Shown here: positions 51,802-64,000 of the stretch, in pieces
How the letters are laid out: the number at the start of each line of letters is the position of its first letter
How positions within the stretch are numbered: position 1 is the first letter of the stretch
From: Enterobacter sp. BIGb0383
GTDB taxonomy: Bacteria; Pseudomonadota; Gammaproteobacteria; Enterobacterales; Enterobacteriaceae
Reading direction: 5' to 3'
DNA length: 64,000 bases
NCBI RefSeq assembly: GCF_003751845.1
Contig: NZ_RJKQ01000004.1
Coordinates: forward strand, 381,359-445,358
Program-made: the position numbers and the translations under genes
Notes under the pieces: model-generated
Databases searched by the model: none
Seen by the model: only the letters and a program-made list of their open reading frames with translations
Told to the model about the DNA's origin: nothing

Positions 51802-51810
51802 CTGATTGCA

Positions 51811-53715
51811 TTATTCGCCCTGGGTCAGCGCTTCAAGCTGCTCCTGGGCTTCCAGCCACGCCATCTCACACTCTTCGAGTCCGGATTTCGCCGTGGCCTG
51901 ACTTTGCAGGCACTCGGTGAGTTCAGCCTTGCGGCTCTGGTCATAGAGTCCGCTGTCGCCGAGCTTCTCTTCGGCGGCGCTCAGCTGAGCGTTGAGTTTC
52001 TCCATCTCTTTTTCCAGACGGGTAATCTCTTTACGCAGCGGCTGCGTAAGAGTACGCAGCTCCGCGTCGCGGCGCTTCTGATCTTTACGGGACTGGGCGC
52101 TGTTGCTGTTCTCTTTGGCCGTCTCTTCCGACTGGTTTTCCAGCTTCTGGACATCGGTCAGCCACTGCTGATAATCGTCAAGATCGCCATCGAAAGGTTC
52201 AACCTTGCCGCCGTGGACCAGATAAAGGTCGTCGGTGGTTGAGCGCAGCAGGTGGCGGTCGTGCGAGACGACAACCAGCGCACCTTCAAACTCAATCAGC
52301 GCATCGGTCAGCGCCTGACGCATATCGAGATCCAGGTGGTTGGTCGGTTCATCGAGCAGGAGCAGGTTCGGGCGCTGCCAGACAATCAGCGCCAGCACCA
52401 GACGGGCCTTTTCACCGCCGGAGAAACGGGCGGTTGGCTCGCTGACTTTGTCGCCCTGGAAGCCGAAGCCGCCGAGATAATCCCGCAGCTTCTGTTCCAG
52501 CTCCTGAGGGGCAATGCGGACCAGATGCTGAATAGGGGATTCGTCGGCGCGTAAAAACTCCAGCTGATGCTGGGCGAAGTAGCCGAGCTTAATGCCTTTC
52601 GCCAGACCGATTTCGCCGCTCAGCGGGGCCAGATCGCCGGCCAGCATTTTGATCAGCGTCGATTTACCTGCGCCGTTGCGACCGAGCAGGCCGATACGTG
52701 AACCCGGGACCAGGTTCAGCTTGATCGCATCGAGAATAATCCGCTCGCCGTAGCCCGCGCTCACTTTCTCCATCTTCAATAATGGATTGGGCAGGCTTTC
52801 CGGCGCGCGGAAGCTGAAGTGGAACGGGTTATCGACGAGGGCAGGGGCAATCAGCTCCATGCGCTCCAGCATTTTGATACGGCTCTGAGCCTGTTTCGCC
52901 TTGCTGGCTTTGGCCTTAAAGCGATCGATAAAGCTCTGCAGATGCGCCACGCGCAGCTGCTGGCTTTCGTAGGTGGCCTGCTGCTGGGCCAGGCGCGTTG
53001 CGCGCTGGCGCTCAAAGGAGCTGTAGTTGCCGGTATATTCGAACATCGACTCTTGTTCGATATGAATAATCTTATCCACCACCGGATCGAGGAAATCGCG
53101 GTCGTGGGAAATCAGGATCAGCGTGCCCTGATAGCTTTTAAGCCATTTTTCCAGCCAGATAACCGCATCGAGATCGAGGTGGTTGGTCGGTTCATCGAGC
53201 AGGAGCAGATCGGAGCGACAGACCAGAGCCTGGGCGAGGTTAAGGCGCATGCGCCAGCCGCCGGAGAAGTCGCTGACCGGACGTTCCAGCTGTTCGTTGC
53301 TGAAGCCCAGGCCGTGCAGCAGGCTGGAGGCGCGGGCGCGGATAGTCCAGGCGTCGATGGCGTCCAGCTTGCCGTGAACGGTGGCAATAGCGTGGCCGTC
53401 GTCGCGCTCGTTGGCCGCCTTCAGCTCAGCTTCCAGCTGACGATATTCACGGTCACCGTCGATGACGTAGTCGAGAGCCGGCTCCGCCAGCGCCGGGGTT
53501 TCCTGATTCACCCAGGCCAGTTGCCAGTTGCCGGGGAATGTTGCGCTGCCGCCGTCGGCGCCAATCTCGTTTTTCAACAGCGCAAGCAGCGTGGATTTGC
53601 CGCAGCCGTTTTTACCCACCAGGCCAACTTTCTGGCCCGGGTTAATGGTGGCTGTGGCGTTGTCCAGCAGGACGCGCACGCCGCGACGAATTTGTAACGA
53701 GGAGAAAACAATCAT
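51811..53715 (-). CDS. yheS: YheS, ABC-F family ATPase
   Basis: 634 residues (637 in E. coli). Two ATP-binding cassettes with Walker A GKNGCGKST and GRNGAGKST, signatures SGGWRMR and SGGEKAR, and Walker B ending LLLLDEPTNHLD in both; there is no membrane domain. A C-terminal coiled coil (about 540-634) follows. ABC-F proteins act on the ribosome; YheS is linked to relief of particular stalling events. Divergent from kefG across 123 bp. In K-12 it is followed by yheT; here mdc intervenes. Confidence 0.95.
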   Translation of the reverse strand: MIVFSSLQIRRGVRVLLDNATATINPGQKVGLVGKNGCGKSTLLALLKNEIGADGGSATFPGNWQLAWVNQETPALAEPALDYVIDGDREYRQLEAELKAANERDDGHAIATVHGKLDAIDAWTIRARASSLLHGLGFSNEQLERPVSDFSGGWRMRLNLAQALVCRSDLLLLDEPTNHLDLDAVIWLEKWLKSYQGTLILISHDRDFLDPVVDKIIHIEQESMFEYTGNYSSFERQRATRLAQQQATYESQQLRVAHLQSFIDRFKAKASKAKQAQSRIKMLERMELIAPALVDNPFHFSFRAPESLPNPLLKMEKVSAGYGERIILDAIKLNLVPGSRIGLLGRNGAGKSTLIKMLAGDLAPLSGEIGLAKGIKLGYFAQHQLEFLRADESPIQHLVRIAPQELEQKLRDYLGGFGFQGDKVSEPTARFSGGEKARLVLALIVWQRPNLLLLDEPTNHLDLDMRQALTDALIEFEGALVVVSHDRHLLRSTTDDLYLVHGGKVEPFDGDLDDYQQWLTDVQKLENQSEETAKENSNSAQSRKDQKRRDAELRTLTQPLRKEITRLEKEMEKLNAQLSAAEEKLGDSGLYDQSRKAELTECLQSQATAKSGLEECEMAWLEAQEQLEALTQGE

Positions 53716-53838
53716 AAGGCGCCGTATGTTCCGACTATGTTAATTTGTCATTATGATACTGTAAGGTTGCGGGCAAATGGCCGCGCAGGGGCGCAATGGT
53801 AGCCCAAAACAAAGATGTGGAGAACACCCGGGAGGGGA

Positions 53839-54393
53839 ATGATGTCTCAGACAGCGAAAGTCTTGCTGCTGTATGCCCATCCGGAATCACAGGACTCGGT
53901 GGCAAACCGGGTTTTGCTCAAGCCGGCAACGCAGCTGCACAACGTCACCGTGCACGATCTTTATGCACACTATCCTGATTTTTTTATCGATATTCCGCAC
54001 GAGCAGGCGCTGCTGCGCGAGCATGATGTGATCGTGTTCCAGCATCCTCTCTATACCTGGAGTTGCCCGGCGTTACTGAAAGAGTGGCTGGATCGCGTGC
54101 TGAGCCGCGGTTTTGCCAGCGGACCGGGAGGGAATCAGCTGGCGGGAAAGTTCTGGCGCAGCGTGATCACCACCGGGGAGCCGGAAAGTGCCTATCGGCA
54201 TGATGCGCTGAACCGCTATCCGATGAGCGATATTTTGCGCCCGTTCGAGATGACGGCGGCGATGTGCCGGATGCACTGGATGAACCCGATGATTATCTAC
54301 TGGGCGCGTCGACAGTCGCCCCAGGAGCTGGCCAGTCATGCCCGTGCCTACGGCGAGTGGCTGGCATCTCCCGTCACGCAGGGAGGACGCTGA
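53839..54393 (+). CDS. kefG: KefG, ancillary quinone oxidoreductase of KefB
   Basis: 184 residues, the E. coli length. A flavodoxin-like fold of the NQO1 family with [20 protein letters not shown] near the flavin. It is required for full activity of the KefB potassium efflux system. The ATG at 53839 follows GGAGGGG; an upstream in-frame ATG is rejected on length. Its stop overlaps the kefB start (TGATG). Confidence 0.95.
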   Translation: MMSQTAKVLLLYAHPESQDSVANRVLLKPATQLHNVTVHDLYAHYPDFFIDIPHEQALLREHDVIVFQHPLYTWSCPALLKEWLDRVLSRGFASGPGGNQLAGKFWRSVITTGEPESAYRHDALNRYPMSDILRPFEMTAAMCRMHWMNPMIIYWARRQSPQELASHARAYGEWLASPVTQGGR

Positions 54394-56198
54394 TGGAAGG
54401 TTCCGATCTGTTACTGGCCGGCGTTCTGTTTCTGTTTTCTGCGGTCGTTGCCGTGCCGCTGGCTGCGCGCCTGGGTATCGGCGCGGTGCTGGGTTATCTG
54501 CTGGCGGGGATCGCCATCGGCCCGTGGGGTCTGGGCTTTATCAGCGACGTTGAGGAGATCCTGCACTTCTCCGAGCTGGGCGTGGTATTCCTGATGTTTA
54601 TCATCGGGCTTGAGCTGAATCCGTCCAAGCTCTGGCAGCTGCGGCGCTCGATTTTTGGCGTCGGTGCGGCCCAGGTCTTGCTGAGCGCGGGTCTGCTGGG
54701 TGGTTTGCTGATGCTGACCGATTTTTCCTGGCAGGCGGCGGTCGTGGGCGGGATCGGCCTCGCGATGTCTTCGACGGCGATGGCGCTGCAGCTCATGCGC
54801 GAGAAGGGGATGAACCGCAGCGAATCCGGGCAGCTGGGTTTTTCCGTGCTGCTGTTCCAGGATCTGGCGGTGATCCCGGCCCTGGCGCTGGTCCCGTTGC
54901 TGGCGGGCGGCGGCGATGAACACCTGGACTGGTTTAAAATCGGTCTGAAGGTCGTGGCCTTTGCCGGAATGCTGATTGGCGGACGCTATCTGCTGCGCCC
55001 GGTCTTCCGCTTTATCGCCGACTCCGGCGTGCGCGAGGTCTTTACCGCCGCGACGCTGCTGCTGGTACTGGGTTCGGCACTGTTTATGGATGCGCTGGGC
55101 CTGTCGATGGCGCTGGGTACCTTTATCGCCGGTGTCCTGCTGGCGGAGAGTGAGTATCGCCACGAGCTGGAGATCGCCATTGAGCCGTTTAAAGGATTAC
55201 TGCTGGGGCTGTTTTTTATCTCGGTCGGGATGGCGCTCAATCTGGGCGTGCTCTATACCCATCTAATGTGGGTGATCGCAAGCGTCGCGGTACTGGTGGC
55301 GGTGAAGCTGCTGGTGCTGTATCTGCTGGCGCGCATTTATGGCCTGCGAAGTTCGGAGCGAATGCAGTTTGCGACCGTGCTGAGCCAGGGCGGTGAGTTT
55401 GCTTTCGTCCTGTTTTCGACCGCGTCATCCCAACGCCTGTTCCAGGGCGATCAGATGGCGTTGCTGCTGGTGGCGGTCACCCTGTCGATGATGACCACGC
55501 CGCTACTGATGAAAGCCGTCGATAAATGGCTGTCCCGGCGCTTCAACGGGCCGGAAGAGGAAGGTGAAGCTCCGTGGGTTGAAGACGACAAGCCGCAGGT
55601 TATCGTGGTGGGCTTCGGGCGCTTCGGTCAGGTGATTGGTCGTCTGCTGATGGCCAACCGGATGCGCATTACCGTACTGGAGCGCGATATCAGCGCCGTT
55701 AACCTGATGCGTAAATATGGCTATAAGGTTTATTACGGCGATGCGACTCAGGTTGAGCTGCTGCGTTCCGCCGGGGCGGAAGCGGCGGAATCGATTGTGA
55801 TCACCTGCAACGATCCGGAAGATACGATGAAGCTGGTAGAGATCTGCCAGCAGCATTTTCCCCATCTGACGATCCTGGCCCGCGCGCGTGGACGTGTGGA
55901 GGCGCACGAGCTGCTGCAGATGGGCGTGTCGCAGTTCTCGCGTGAAACCTTCTCCAGTGCGCTGGAGCTGGGGCGTAAGGCGTTAATTTCGCTGGGGATG
56001 CATCCGCATCAGGCGCAGCGTGCGCAGCTGCACTTTCGGCGGCTGGATATGCGGATGCTGCGCGAGCTGATCCCCACGCATACTGATGCCGGGCAGATAT
56101 CCCGCGTGCGCGAGTCGCGGCGCGAGCTGGAGGAAATTTTCCAGCGTGAAATGCAGCAGGAACGTCGTCAGTATGATGGCTGGGATGAATTTGAGTAA
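54393..56198 (+). CDS. kefB: Glutathione-regulated potassium/proton antiporter KefB
   Basis: 601 residues, the E. coli length. A CPA2 family membrane domain (about twelve segments to residue 380) is followed by an RCK/KTN domain with the nucleotide loop [11 protein letters not shown] near 405-415. Glutathione holds it closed; electrophile adducts open it, acidifying the cytoplasm for protection. The start was set by the TGATG overlap with kefG; the open frame extends into kefG without support. Confidence 0.97.
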   Translation: MEGSDLLLAGVLFLFSAVVAVPLAARLGIGAVLGYLLAGIAIGPWGLGFISDVEEILHFSELGVVFLMFIIGLELNPSKLWQLRRSIFGVGAAQVLLSAGLLGGLLMLTDFSWQAAVVGGIGLAMSSTAMALQLMREKGMNRSESGQLGFSVLLFQDLAVIPALALVPLLAGGGDEHLDWFKIGLKVVAFAGMLIGGRYLLRPVFRFIADSGVREVFTAATLLLVLGSALFMDALGLSMALGTFIAGVLLAESEYRHELEIAIEPFKGLLLGLFFISVGMALNLGVLYTHLMWVIASVAVLVAVKLLVLYLLARIYGLRSSERMQFATVLSQGGEFAFVLFSTASSQRLFQGDQMALLLVAVTLSMMTTPLLMKAVDKWLSRRFNGPEEEGEAPWVEDDKPQVIVVGFGRFGQVIGRLLMANRMRITVLERDISAVNLMRKYGYKVYYGDATQVELLRSAGAEAAESIVITCNDPEDTMKLVEICQQHFPHLTILARARGRVEAHELLQMGVSQFSRETFSSALELGRKALISLGMHPHQAQRAQLHFRRLDMRMLRELIPTHTDAGQISRVRESRRELEEIFQREMQQERRQYDGWDEFE

Positions 56199-56209
56199 GG
56201 GTAAGAGCG

Positions 56210-56410
56210 ATGGCGGTGCGTAAACGATTTATTGCCGGTGCGACCTGTCCGGCCTGTAAGGCCCAGGATTCCCTGGCGATGTGGCAGGAAAACAGCGTTG
56301 ACGTGGTGGAGTGCGTGAAGTGCGGACACCAGATGCGTGAGGCGGACAAAAGCGTTCGCGAGCATGTCCGCAAAGAAGAGCAAGTTATCGGGATTTTCCA
56401 TCCGGACTAG
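56210..56410 (+). CDS. yheV: YheV, small zinc-ribbon protein
   Basis: 66 residues, the E. coli length. Two CxxC pairs, Cys13/Cys16 and Cys35/Cys38, form a probable zinc ribbon. Function unknown. It lies 11 bp after kefB and 94 bp before slyD. Confidence 0.92.
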   Translation: MAVRKRFIAGATCPACKAQDSLAMWQENSVDVVECVKCGHQMREADKSVREHVRKEEQVIGIFHPD

Positions 56411-56504
56411 CGATCCTGGCCAGGTTTTTTTAAGCTAAGGGGTACACGGGGGCAGAATTCCGCTACAATCTGCGCCAGTCATATTTCCATGCTCAGGAGT
56501 TATC

Positions 56505-57107
56505 ATGAAAGTAGCAAAAGACCTGGTGGTCAGCCTGGCCTATCAGGTACGTACAGAAGACGGTGTGTTGGTTGATGAGTCTCCGGTTAGCGCGCCGCTG
56601 GACTACCTGCATGGTCACGGTTCCCTGATTTCCGGTCTGGAAAATGCGCTGGAAGGCCACGACGTCGGCGATAAGTTCGATGTTGATGTTGGCACCGATG
56701 ACGCATACGGTCAGTACGACGATAACCTGGTTCAGCGCGTTCCTAAAGACGTCTTTATGGGCGTTGACGAGCTGCAGGTTGGCATGCGTTTCCTGGCTGA
56801 AACTGACCAGGGTCCGGTACCGGTAGAAATCACCGAAGTGGAAGACGATCACGTTGTGGTTGACGGTAACCACATGCTGGCCGGTCAGAACCTGAAATTC
56901 AACGTGGAAGTGGTTGCTATCCGCGAAGCGACGGAAGAAGAGCTGGCCCACGGCCACGTTCACGGCGCTGACGGTCATCACCACGATCACGACCATGACC
57001 ACGATGGCTGCTGCGGCGGTCACGGCCATAGCCACGACCACGACCATGGTCACGACCACGGTAAAAAAGGTGGCTGTGGTGGCAATGGCGGCTGCGGCTG
57101 CCACTAA
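56505..57107 (+). CDS. slyD: SlyD, FKBP-type isomerase and metallochaperone
   Basis: 200 residues (196 in E. coli). An FKBP domain (1-69 and 130-145) is interrupted by the IF chaperone domain (about 70-129). The C-terminal 50 residues are a metal-binding tail rich in His, Asp, Cys and Gly, with repeats of HDHDHDH type and CCGGHGH, used in nickel delivery to hydrogenase. The repeat codons CAC/GAC make the tail length prone to vary. Convergent with slyX. Confidence 0.97.
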   Translation: MKVAKDLVVSLAYQVRTEDGVLVDESPVSAPLDYLHGHGSLISGLENALEGHDVGDKFDVDVGTDDAYGQYDDNLVQRVPKDVFMGVDELQVGMRFLAETDQGPVPVEITEVEDDHVVVDGNHMLAGQNLKFNVEVVAIREATEEELAHGHVHGADGHHHDHDHDHDGCCGGHGHSHDHDHGHDHGKKGGCGGNGGCGCH

Positions 57108-57186
57108 AATACGCGTCGTCTTTCGAGCTGTAGCTGCGTTGTTTACGCCTTGCCACAGACCGAAATCCATAGCGTATTAGGTCATG

Positions 57187-57218
57187 ATAAAAAAGCGGGG
57201 AAACCCGCTTTTTTTACG
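57187..57218. terminator. Bidirectional terminator between slyD and slyX
   Basis: AAAAAGCGGG-GAAA-CCCGCTTTTT with A- and T-runs on the two sides; lies within 5 bp of the slyX stop. Confidence 0.9.
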
Positions 57219-57220
57219 TC

Positions 57221-57439
57221 TTAATAGTGGGGTGGTGGCGTCTCTTCGGCCTGTGAAGCGATGTATGAAGACTGCGTTGACTTCACTTTTTCCGTCAACA
57301 GGCGCAACAGGTCGCGCAATTTCGCCATTTCCAGCTCGTGGGCGGTGACCGTTTTGTTCAGGTCATCAATGGTGATTTCCTGAAAGGCCAGTCGGCTCTC
57401 CAGTTCCGCCAGACGCGCGTCTAAATTCTTTTCCTGCAT
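57221..57439 (-). CDS. slyX: SlyX, small coiled-coil protein
   Basis: 72 residues, the E. coli length. A single long coiled coil with heptads ([20 protein letters not shown]) and a short Pro-rich tail. Function unknown. Convergent with slyD and divergent from fkpA, as in E. coli. Confidence 0.93.
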   Translation of the reverse strand: MQEKNLDARLAELESRLAFQEITIDDLNKTVTAHELEMAKLRDLLRLLTEKVKSTQSSYIASQAEETPPPHY

Positions 57440-57533
57440 GATTCACCTCGTTGTTGTATCCGGCATGGTTTTCGCTGGCGGGGCGAATTCTACTTAACTT
57501 TCCCCGATCGTGCAGCATCCTCAGCCAGAGCAG

Positions 57534-57561
57534 GAAACTAATTTAAACAAAAATAGTCCTA
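57534..57561 (+). promoter_or_regulatory. Candidate sigma-E promoter of fkpA
   Basis: GAAACT at 57534-57539 and TCCTA at 57557-57561, 17 bp apart, roughly fit the sigma-E pattern (GAACTT ... TCNAA). fkpA is a sigma-E gene in E. coli. Two mismatches keep this tentative. Confidence 0.35.
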
Positions 57562-57673
57562 AAACGTGTGAGAAACGGGAGTGTTCGTATGTAGATTTCT
57601 TCTACAACGCTTTATAGTACGTTTCTCAATTGTGTTTAACCTGGGGTGAGAGGCCCCGACCCTGGAGAGATGG

Positions 57674-58489
57674 ATGAAATCACTGTTTAAAGTAACGTTG
57701 CTGGCGACCACCATGGCCGTTGCCCTGAATGCACCGCTGACCTTTGCCGCTGATGCTGCTGCCGCGAAAGCTGCACCGGCCGCAGACAGCAAAGCTGCCG
57801 CATTTAAAAACGACGACCAGAAATCCGCTTACGCGCTGGGCGCATCGCTGGGTCGTTACATGGAGAACTCTCTGACCGAGCAGGAAAAACTGGGCATCAA
57901 GCTGGATAAAGCTCAGCTGATCGCCGGTGTTCAGGATGCATTTGCTGATAAGAGCAAACTGTCCGACCAGGAAATCGAACAGACCCTGCAGGCTTTTGAA
58001 ACCCGCGTGAAAACTGCTGCTCAGCAGAAGATGGAAAAAGACGCTGCGGAAAGCGAAGCCAAGGGCAAAGCTTTCCGTGACACCTTCGCCAAAGAGAAGG
58101 GCGTGAAGACCTCCTCCACCGGCCTGCTGTACAAGGTTGAGAAAGAAGGAACCGGCGCTGCGCCGAAAGATAGCGATACCGTGGTGGTGAACTACAAAGG
58201 TACGCTGACCGACGGTAAAGAGTTTGATAACTCCTATACCCGTGGTGAGCCGCTCTCCTTCCGTCTTGATGGCGTGATCCCAGGCTGGACCGAAGGCCTG
58301 AAAAACATCAAGAAAGGCGGCAAAATTCAGCTGGTTATCCCACCAGAGCTGGCCTACGGCAAAAATGGCGTTCCGGGTATTCCGGCTAACTCCACGCTGG
58401 TCTTCGATGTCGAACTGCTGGACATCAAACCGGCTCCGAAGGCGGATGCACAGCCTGAAGCGCCTGCTGCTGACGCCAGCAAAAAGTAA
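57674..58489 (+). CDS. fkpA: FkpA, periplasmic FKBP isomerase and chaperone
   Basis: 271 residues (270 in E. coli). A signal peptide (1-25, ending TFA before ADAAA) leads to a helical dimerisation domain (about 40-145) and a C-terminal FKBP domain with the active-site run VVVNYKGTLTDGKEFDNSY and GWTEGLKNIKKGGK. It assists folding of envelope proteins. Terminator follows directly. Confidence 0.97.
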   Translation: MKSLFKVTLLATTMAVALNAPLTFAADAAAAKAAPAADSKAAAFKNDDQKSAYALGASLGRYMENSLTEQEKLGIKLDKAQLIAGVQDAFADKSKLSDQEIEQTLQAFETRVKTAAQQKMEKDAAESEAKGKAFRDTFAKEKGVKTSSTGLLYKVEKEGTGAAPKDSDTVVVNYKGTLTDGKEFDNSYTRGEPLSFRLDGVIPGWTEGLKNIKKGGKIQLVIPPELAYGKNGVPGIPANSTLVFDVELLDIKPAPKADAQPEAPAADASKK

Positions 58490-58498
58490 ACGCAAAGA

Positions 58499-58530
58499 AA
58501 ACCGCCGCCTGAATGGCGGCGGTTTTTATT
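58499..58530 (+). terminator. Terminator after fkpA
   Basis: ACCGCCGCC-TGAAT-GGCGGCGGT followed by TTTTATT, 11 bases past the fkpA stop. Confidence 0.9.
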
Positions 58531-58662
58531 GGGCGCAATATAATTAACACTGGAAAGCGCCCGAGGTGCGTATTACTTTAGATGCCTTAATTTTGATGAT
58601 GATAATACTGAGCCTGCCCTGACAACCTAACGACAGGCTCCTGAAAAGGAGTGCTTTTTTTC

Positions 58663-59385
58663 ATGTCCAGGTCGCTTTTAACCAACGAAACCAGTGAACT
58701 TGATTTGCTGGATCAACGTCCTTTCGATCAGACCGACTTCGATATTCTAAAATCCTACGAAGCGGTGGTGGACGGGTTAGCGATGCTCATTGGCTCCCAT
58801 TGCGAAATTGTTCTGCACTCTTTGCAGGACCTGAAATGTTCCGCCATCCGCATCGCCAACGGCGAGCACACCGGGCGGAAAATTGGCTCCCCGATTACCG
58901 ATCTGGCGCTGCGCATGCTGCACGACATGACCGGCGCGGACAGCAGCGTCTCGAAGTGTTATTTCACCCGTGCGAAAAGCGGCGTGCTGATGAAGTCCGT
59001 CACCATTGCCATTCGTAACCGTGACCACAGAGTGATTGGTCTGCTTTGCATCAACATGAACCTTGATGTGCCTTTCTCGCAAATTATGAGCACCTTTATT
59101 CCGCCGGAAACACCGGAAGTGAACTCGTCGGTCAACTTTGCCTCGTCGGTAGAAGATCTGGTGACGCAAACGCTGGAATTCACCATCGAAGAAGTGAATG
59201 CCGATCGTAACGTTTCCAATAATGCCAAGAATCGCCAGATCGTGCTTAACCTGTACGAGAAAGGGATTTTTGACATTAAAGATGCGATCAACCAGGTCGC
59301 GGACCGGCTGAACATCTCCAAGCATACGGTCTACCTCTACATTCGCCAGTTTAAGAGCGGCGATTTTAGCGGACACGATAAGTAA
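58663..59385 (+). CDS. dauR: YheO/DauR-type transcriptional regulator
   Basis: 240 residues, the E. coli YheO length. An N-terminal PAS-like YheO domain (about 25-145) is followed by a C-terminal helix-turn-helix ([26 protein letters not shown], about 205-232; position given instead of full motif elsewhere). The Pseudomonas relative DauR represses D-arginine use; the enterobacterial target is unknown. The start at 58663 gives [10 protein letters not shown]. Its stop overlaps the tusD start (TAATG), so the regulator and the tus genes are one unit. Confidence 0.9.
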   Translation: MSRSLLTNETSELDLLDQRPFDQTDFDILKSYEAVVDGLAMLIGSHCEIVLHSLQDLKCSAIRIANGEHTGRKIGSPITDLALRMLHDMTGADSSVSKCYFTRAKSGVLMKSVTIAIRNRDHRVIGLLCINMNLDVPFSQIMSTFIPPETPEVNSSVNFASSVEDLVTQTLEFTIEEVNADRNVSNNAKNRQIVLNLYEKGIFDIKDAINQVADRLNISKHTVYLYIRQFKSGDFSGHDK

Positions 59386-59771
59386 TGCGTTTTGCGCTTC
59401 TGGTCACCGGCCCGGCCTATGGCACTCAACAGGCCAGTAGCGCTTGGCAGTTTGCCCGTGCCGTGCTGGCCGAAGGCCATGAGCTGAGCCGCATCTTTTT
59501 CTATCGCGAAGGCGTCTATAACGCCAATCAGTTGACCGCACCGGCCAGCGACGAATTCGATCTGGTGCGGGCCTGGCAGACCCTGAGTGAACAGCACGGC
59601 GTCGAGCTGCATATTTGCGTTGCTGCCGCGCTGCGTCGCGGGGTAAGCGATGAGGCTGAAGCACATCGTCTCGGCCTGGCCGCTGCCAACCTGCAGCCTG
59701 GCTTTAGCCTGAGCGGTCTGGGCGCGCTGGCGGAAGCCGCGTTGACCTGCGACCGGGTGGTGCAGTTCTGA
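59385..59771 (+). CDS. tusD: Sulfurtransferase TusD
   Basis: 128 residues, the E. coli length. Cys78 in LHICVAAAL is the persulfide-carrying residue. In the TusBCD hexamer it takes sulfur from TusA and passes it to TusE and MnmA for 2-thiouridine in tRNA wobble positions. Overlaps dauR and tusC by 1 bp each. Confidence 0.97.
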   Translation: MRFALLVTGPAYGTQQASSAWQFARAVLAEGHELSRIFFYREGVYNANQLTAPASDEFDLVRAWQTLSEQHGVELHICVAAALRRGVSDEAEAHRLGLAAANLQPGFSLSGLGALAEAALTCDRVVQF

Positions 59772-60130
59772 TGAAACGTGTTGCTTTCGTATTTACCTCG
59801 GCGCCGCACGGCTCCTCTTCCGGACGGGAAGGGCTGGATGCGCTGCTGGCGACCTCAGCGTTGAGCGAGGATATCGGCGTCTTCTTTGTCGGCGACGGCG
59901 TGTTTCAGCTGCTGGCCGGGCAAGCGCCCGATGCGGTGCTGGCGCGTGACTATATTTCTACGTTCAAAATTTTGCCGCTCTACGATATCGAAAACTGCTG
60001 GCTCTGCGGCGAATCGCTGCGCGAGCGCGGATTGGGCGATTCACATCCCCGGGTGCTTGACGCTGAAATTCTGGAGCCGCAGGCGCTGCGCCGTAAGCTT
60101 GATGATTATGATGTCGTGCTGACCTTCTGA
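59771..60130 (+). CDS. tusC: TusC, subunit of the TusBCD sulfur relay
   Basis: 119 residues, the E. coli length, DsrF-like fold. It starts [14 protein letters not shown]; it is a structural partner of TusD without the catalytic cysteine role. The start overlaps the tusD stop (TGATG). Confidence 0.96.
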   Translation: MKRVAFVFTSAPHGSSSGREGLDALLATSALSEDIGVFFVGDGVFQLLAGQAPDAVLARDYISTFKILPLYDIENCWLCGESLRERGLGDSHPRVLDAEILEPQALRRKLDDYDVVLTF

Positions 60131-60137
60131 GGTGTCT

Positions 60138-60425
60138 ATGTTGCATACTCTTCGCCACTCGCCATGGCAGTGTGATATCGCAGAACTGATCCGTATGCTG
60201 CAGGCTGGCGACGATCTACTGCTCATGCAGGACGGCGTCAATGCGGCGCTGGAAGGCGGCCGCTACCTTGAATCCCTGCTAAATGCCCCCATAACGATCT
60301 ACGTGCTGGAAGATGACATTCGCGCGCGCGGGTTTTCTGCTCAAATTTCAGGCAGTGTCGTCAGGGTTGACTATACTGACTTCGTCAGACTGACAGTAAA
60401 ACATTCCGCGCAGATGGCCTGGTGA
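60138..60425 (+). CDS. tusB: TusB, subunit of the TusBCD sulfur relay
   Basis: 95 residues, the E. coli length, DsrH-like. The ATG at 60138 gives [10 protein letters not shown]; a GTG two codons earlier is possible, but the ATG is spaced correctly behind GAGG. It ends dauR-tusDCB, 22 bp before the str promoter's -35 box. Confidence 0.95.
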   Translation: MLHTLRHSPWQCDIAELIRMLQAGDDLLLMQDGVNAALEGGRYLESLLNAPITIYVLEDDIRARGFSAQISGSVVRVDYTDFVRLTVKHSAQMAW

Positions 60426-60446
60426 AGCGGGATCGCTGTATATTTC

Positions 60447-61489
<1,043 letters not shown>

Positions 61490-61577
61490 TAAACCCTTCG
61501 TAGTGTTAGTCACCAGGCGGGCGCTTCAAAAAAGCTGCCCGCTTTGGGTTACTTAAACTGAACGTCACAGGATATAG

Positions 61578-64000
<2,423 letters not shown>

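Noticed and set aside
56940..57105. Repetitive CAC/GAC/GGC tract near the end of slyD
   Set aside because: It encodes the known histidine-rich metal-binding tail; it is not a CRISPR or mobile repeat.

Overview
The window is a chromosomal stretch from a gamma-proteobacterium of the Enterobacteriaceae. Almost every gene has a recognisable E. coli K-12 counterpart at near-identical length, in the order feo - tex - greB - ompR/envZ - pckA - hsl - igaA - mrcA - hof - aroKB - dam - trpS - cysG - nirDB - crp - kef - slyD - tus - str operon. The malonate decarboxylase locus and the absence of the K-12 frl genes point to the Klebsiella/Enterobacter/Kosakonia side of the family. The genus is not fixed from sequence alone.

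Layout. 1-3.3 kb: tail of a DUF1471 (BhsA-like) protein, then the ferrous iron operon feoABC on the minus strand with candidate Fur and FNR sites. 3.3-8.6 kb: tex and greB against the osmoregulatory pair ompR-envZ. 8.6-15.6 kb: pckA, the heat-shock trio yrfG-hslR-hslO, igaA and nudE. 15.7-21.6 kb: mrcA (PBP1A) divergent from hofMNOPQ, a type IV pilus/DNA-uptake-like operon. 21.9-28.3 kb: aroK-aroB-damX-dam-rpe-gph-trpS in one direction. 28.4-34.2 kb: cysG, nirBD and tsgA, with a textbook FNR plus NarL/NarP promoter but no nirC. 34.4-43.5 kb: ppiA, the yhfG-fic pair, pabA, argD behind tandem ARG boxes, yhfK, crp, yhfA, prkB, yheU and yheT.

43.6-51.8 kb is the one clearly accessory block: a complete malonate decarboxylase locus, mdcABCDEFGH plus mdcR, inserted between yheT and yheS, which are neighbours in K-12. 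It encodes the acyl-carrier-protein enzyme (A, C, D, E), prosthetic-group synthesis and loading (B, G, H), a transporter (F) and a regulator (R). 51.8-64 kb returns to core genes: yheS, kefG-kefB-yheV, slyD, slyX, fkpA, dauR(yheO)-tusDCB, and the str operon rpsL-rpsG-fusA-tuf, the last cut by the window end.

All genes look intact apart from the two cut at the window edges. I saw no rRNA or tRNA gene, insertion sequence, prophage or CRISPR array. I found no undescribed system. The points most worth checking are the mdc insertion with its candidate CRP site, the missing nirC, the non-canonical Fic active-site motif, and several regulatory sites readable directly in the DNA.
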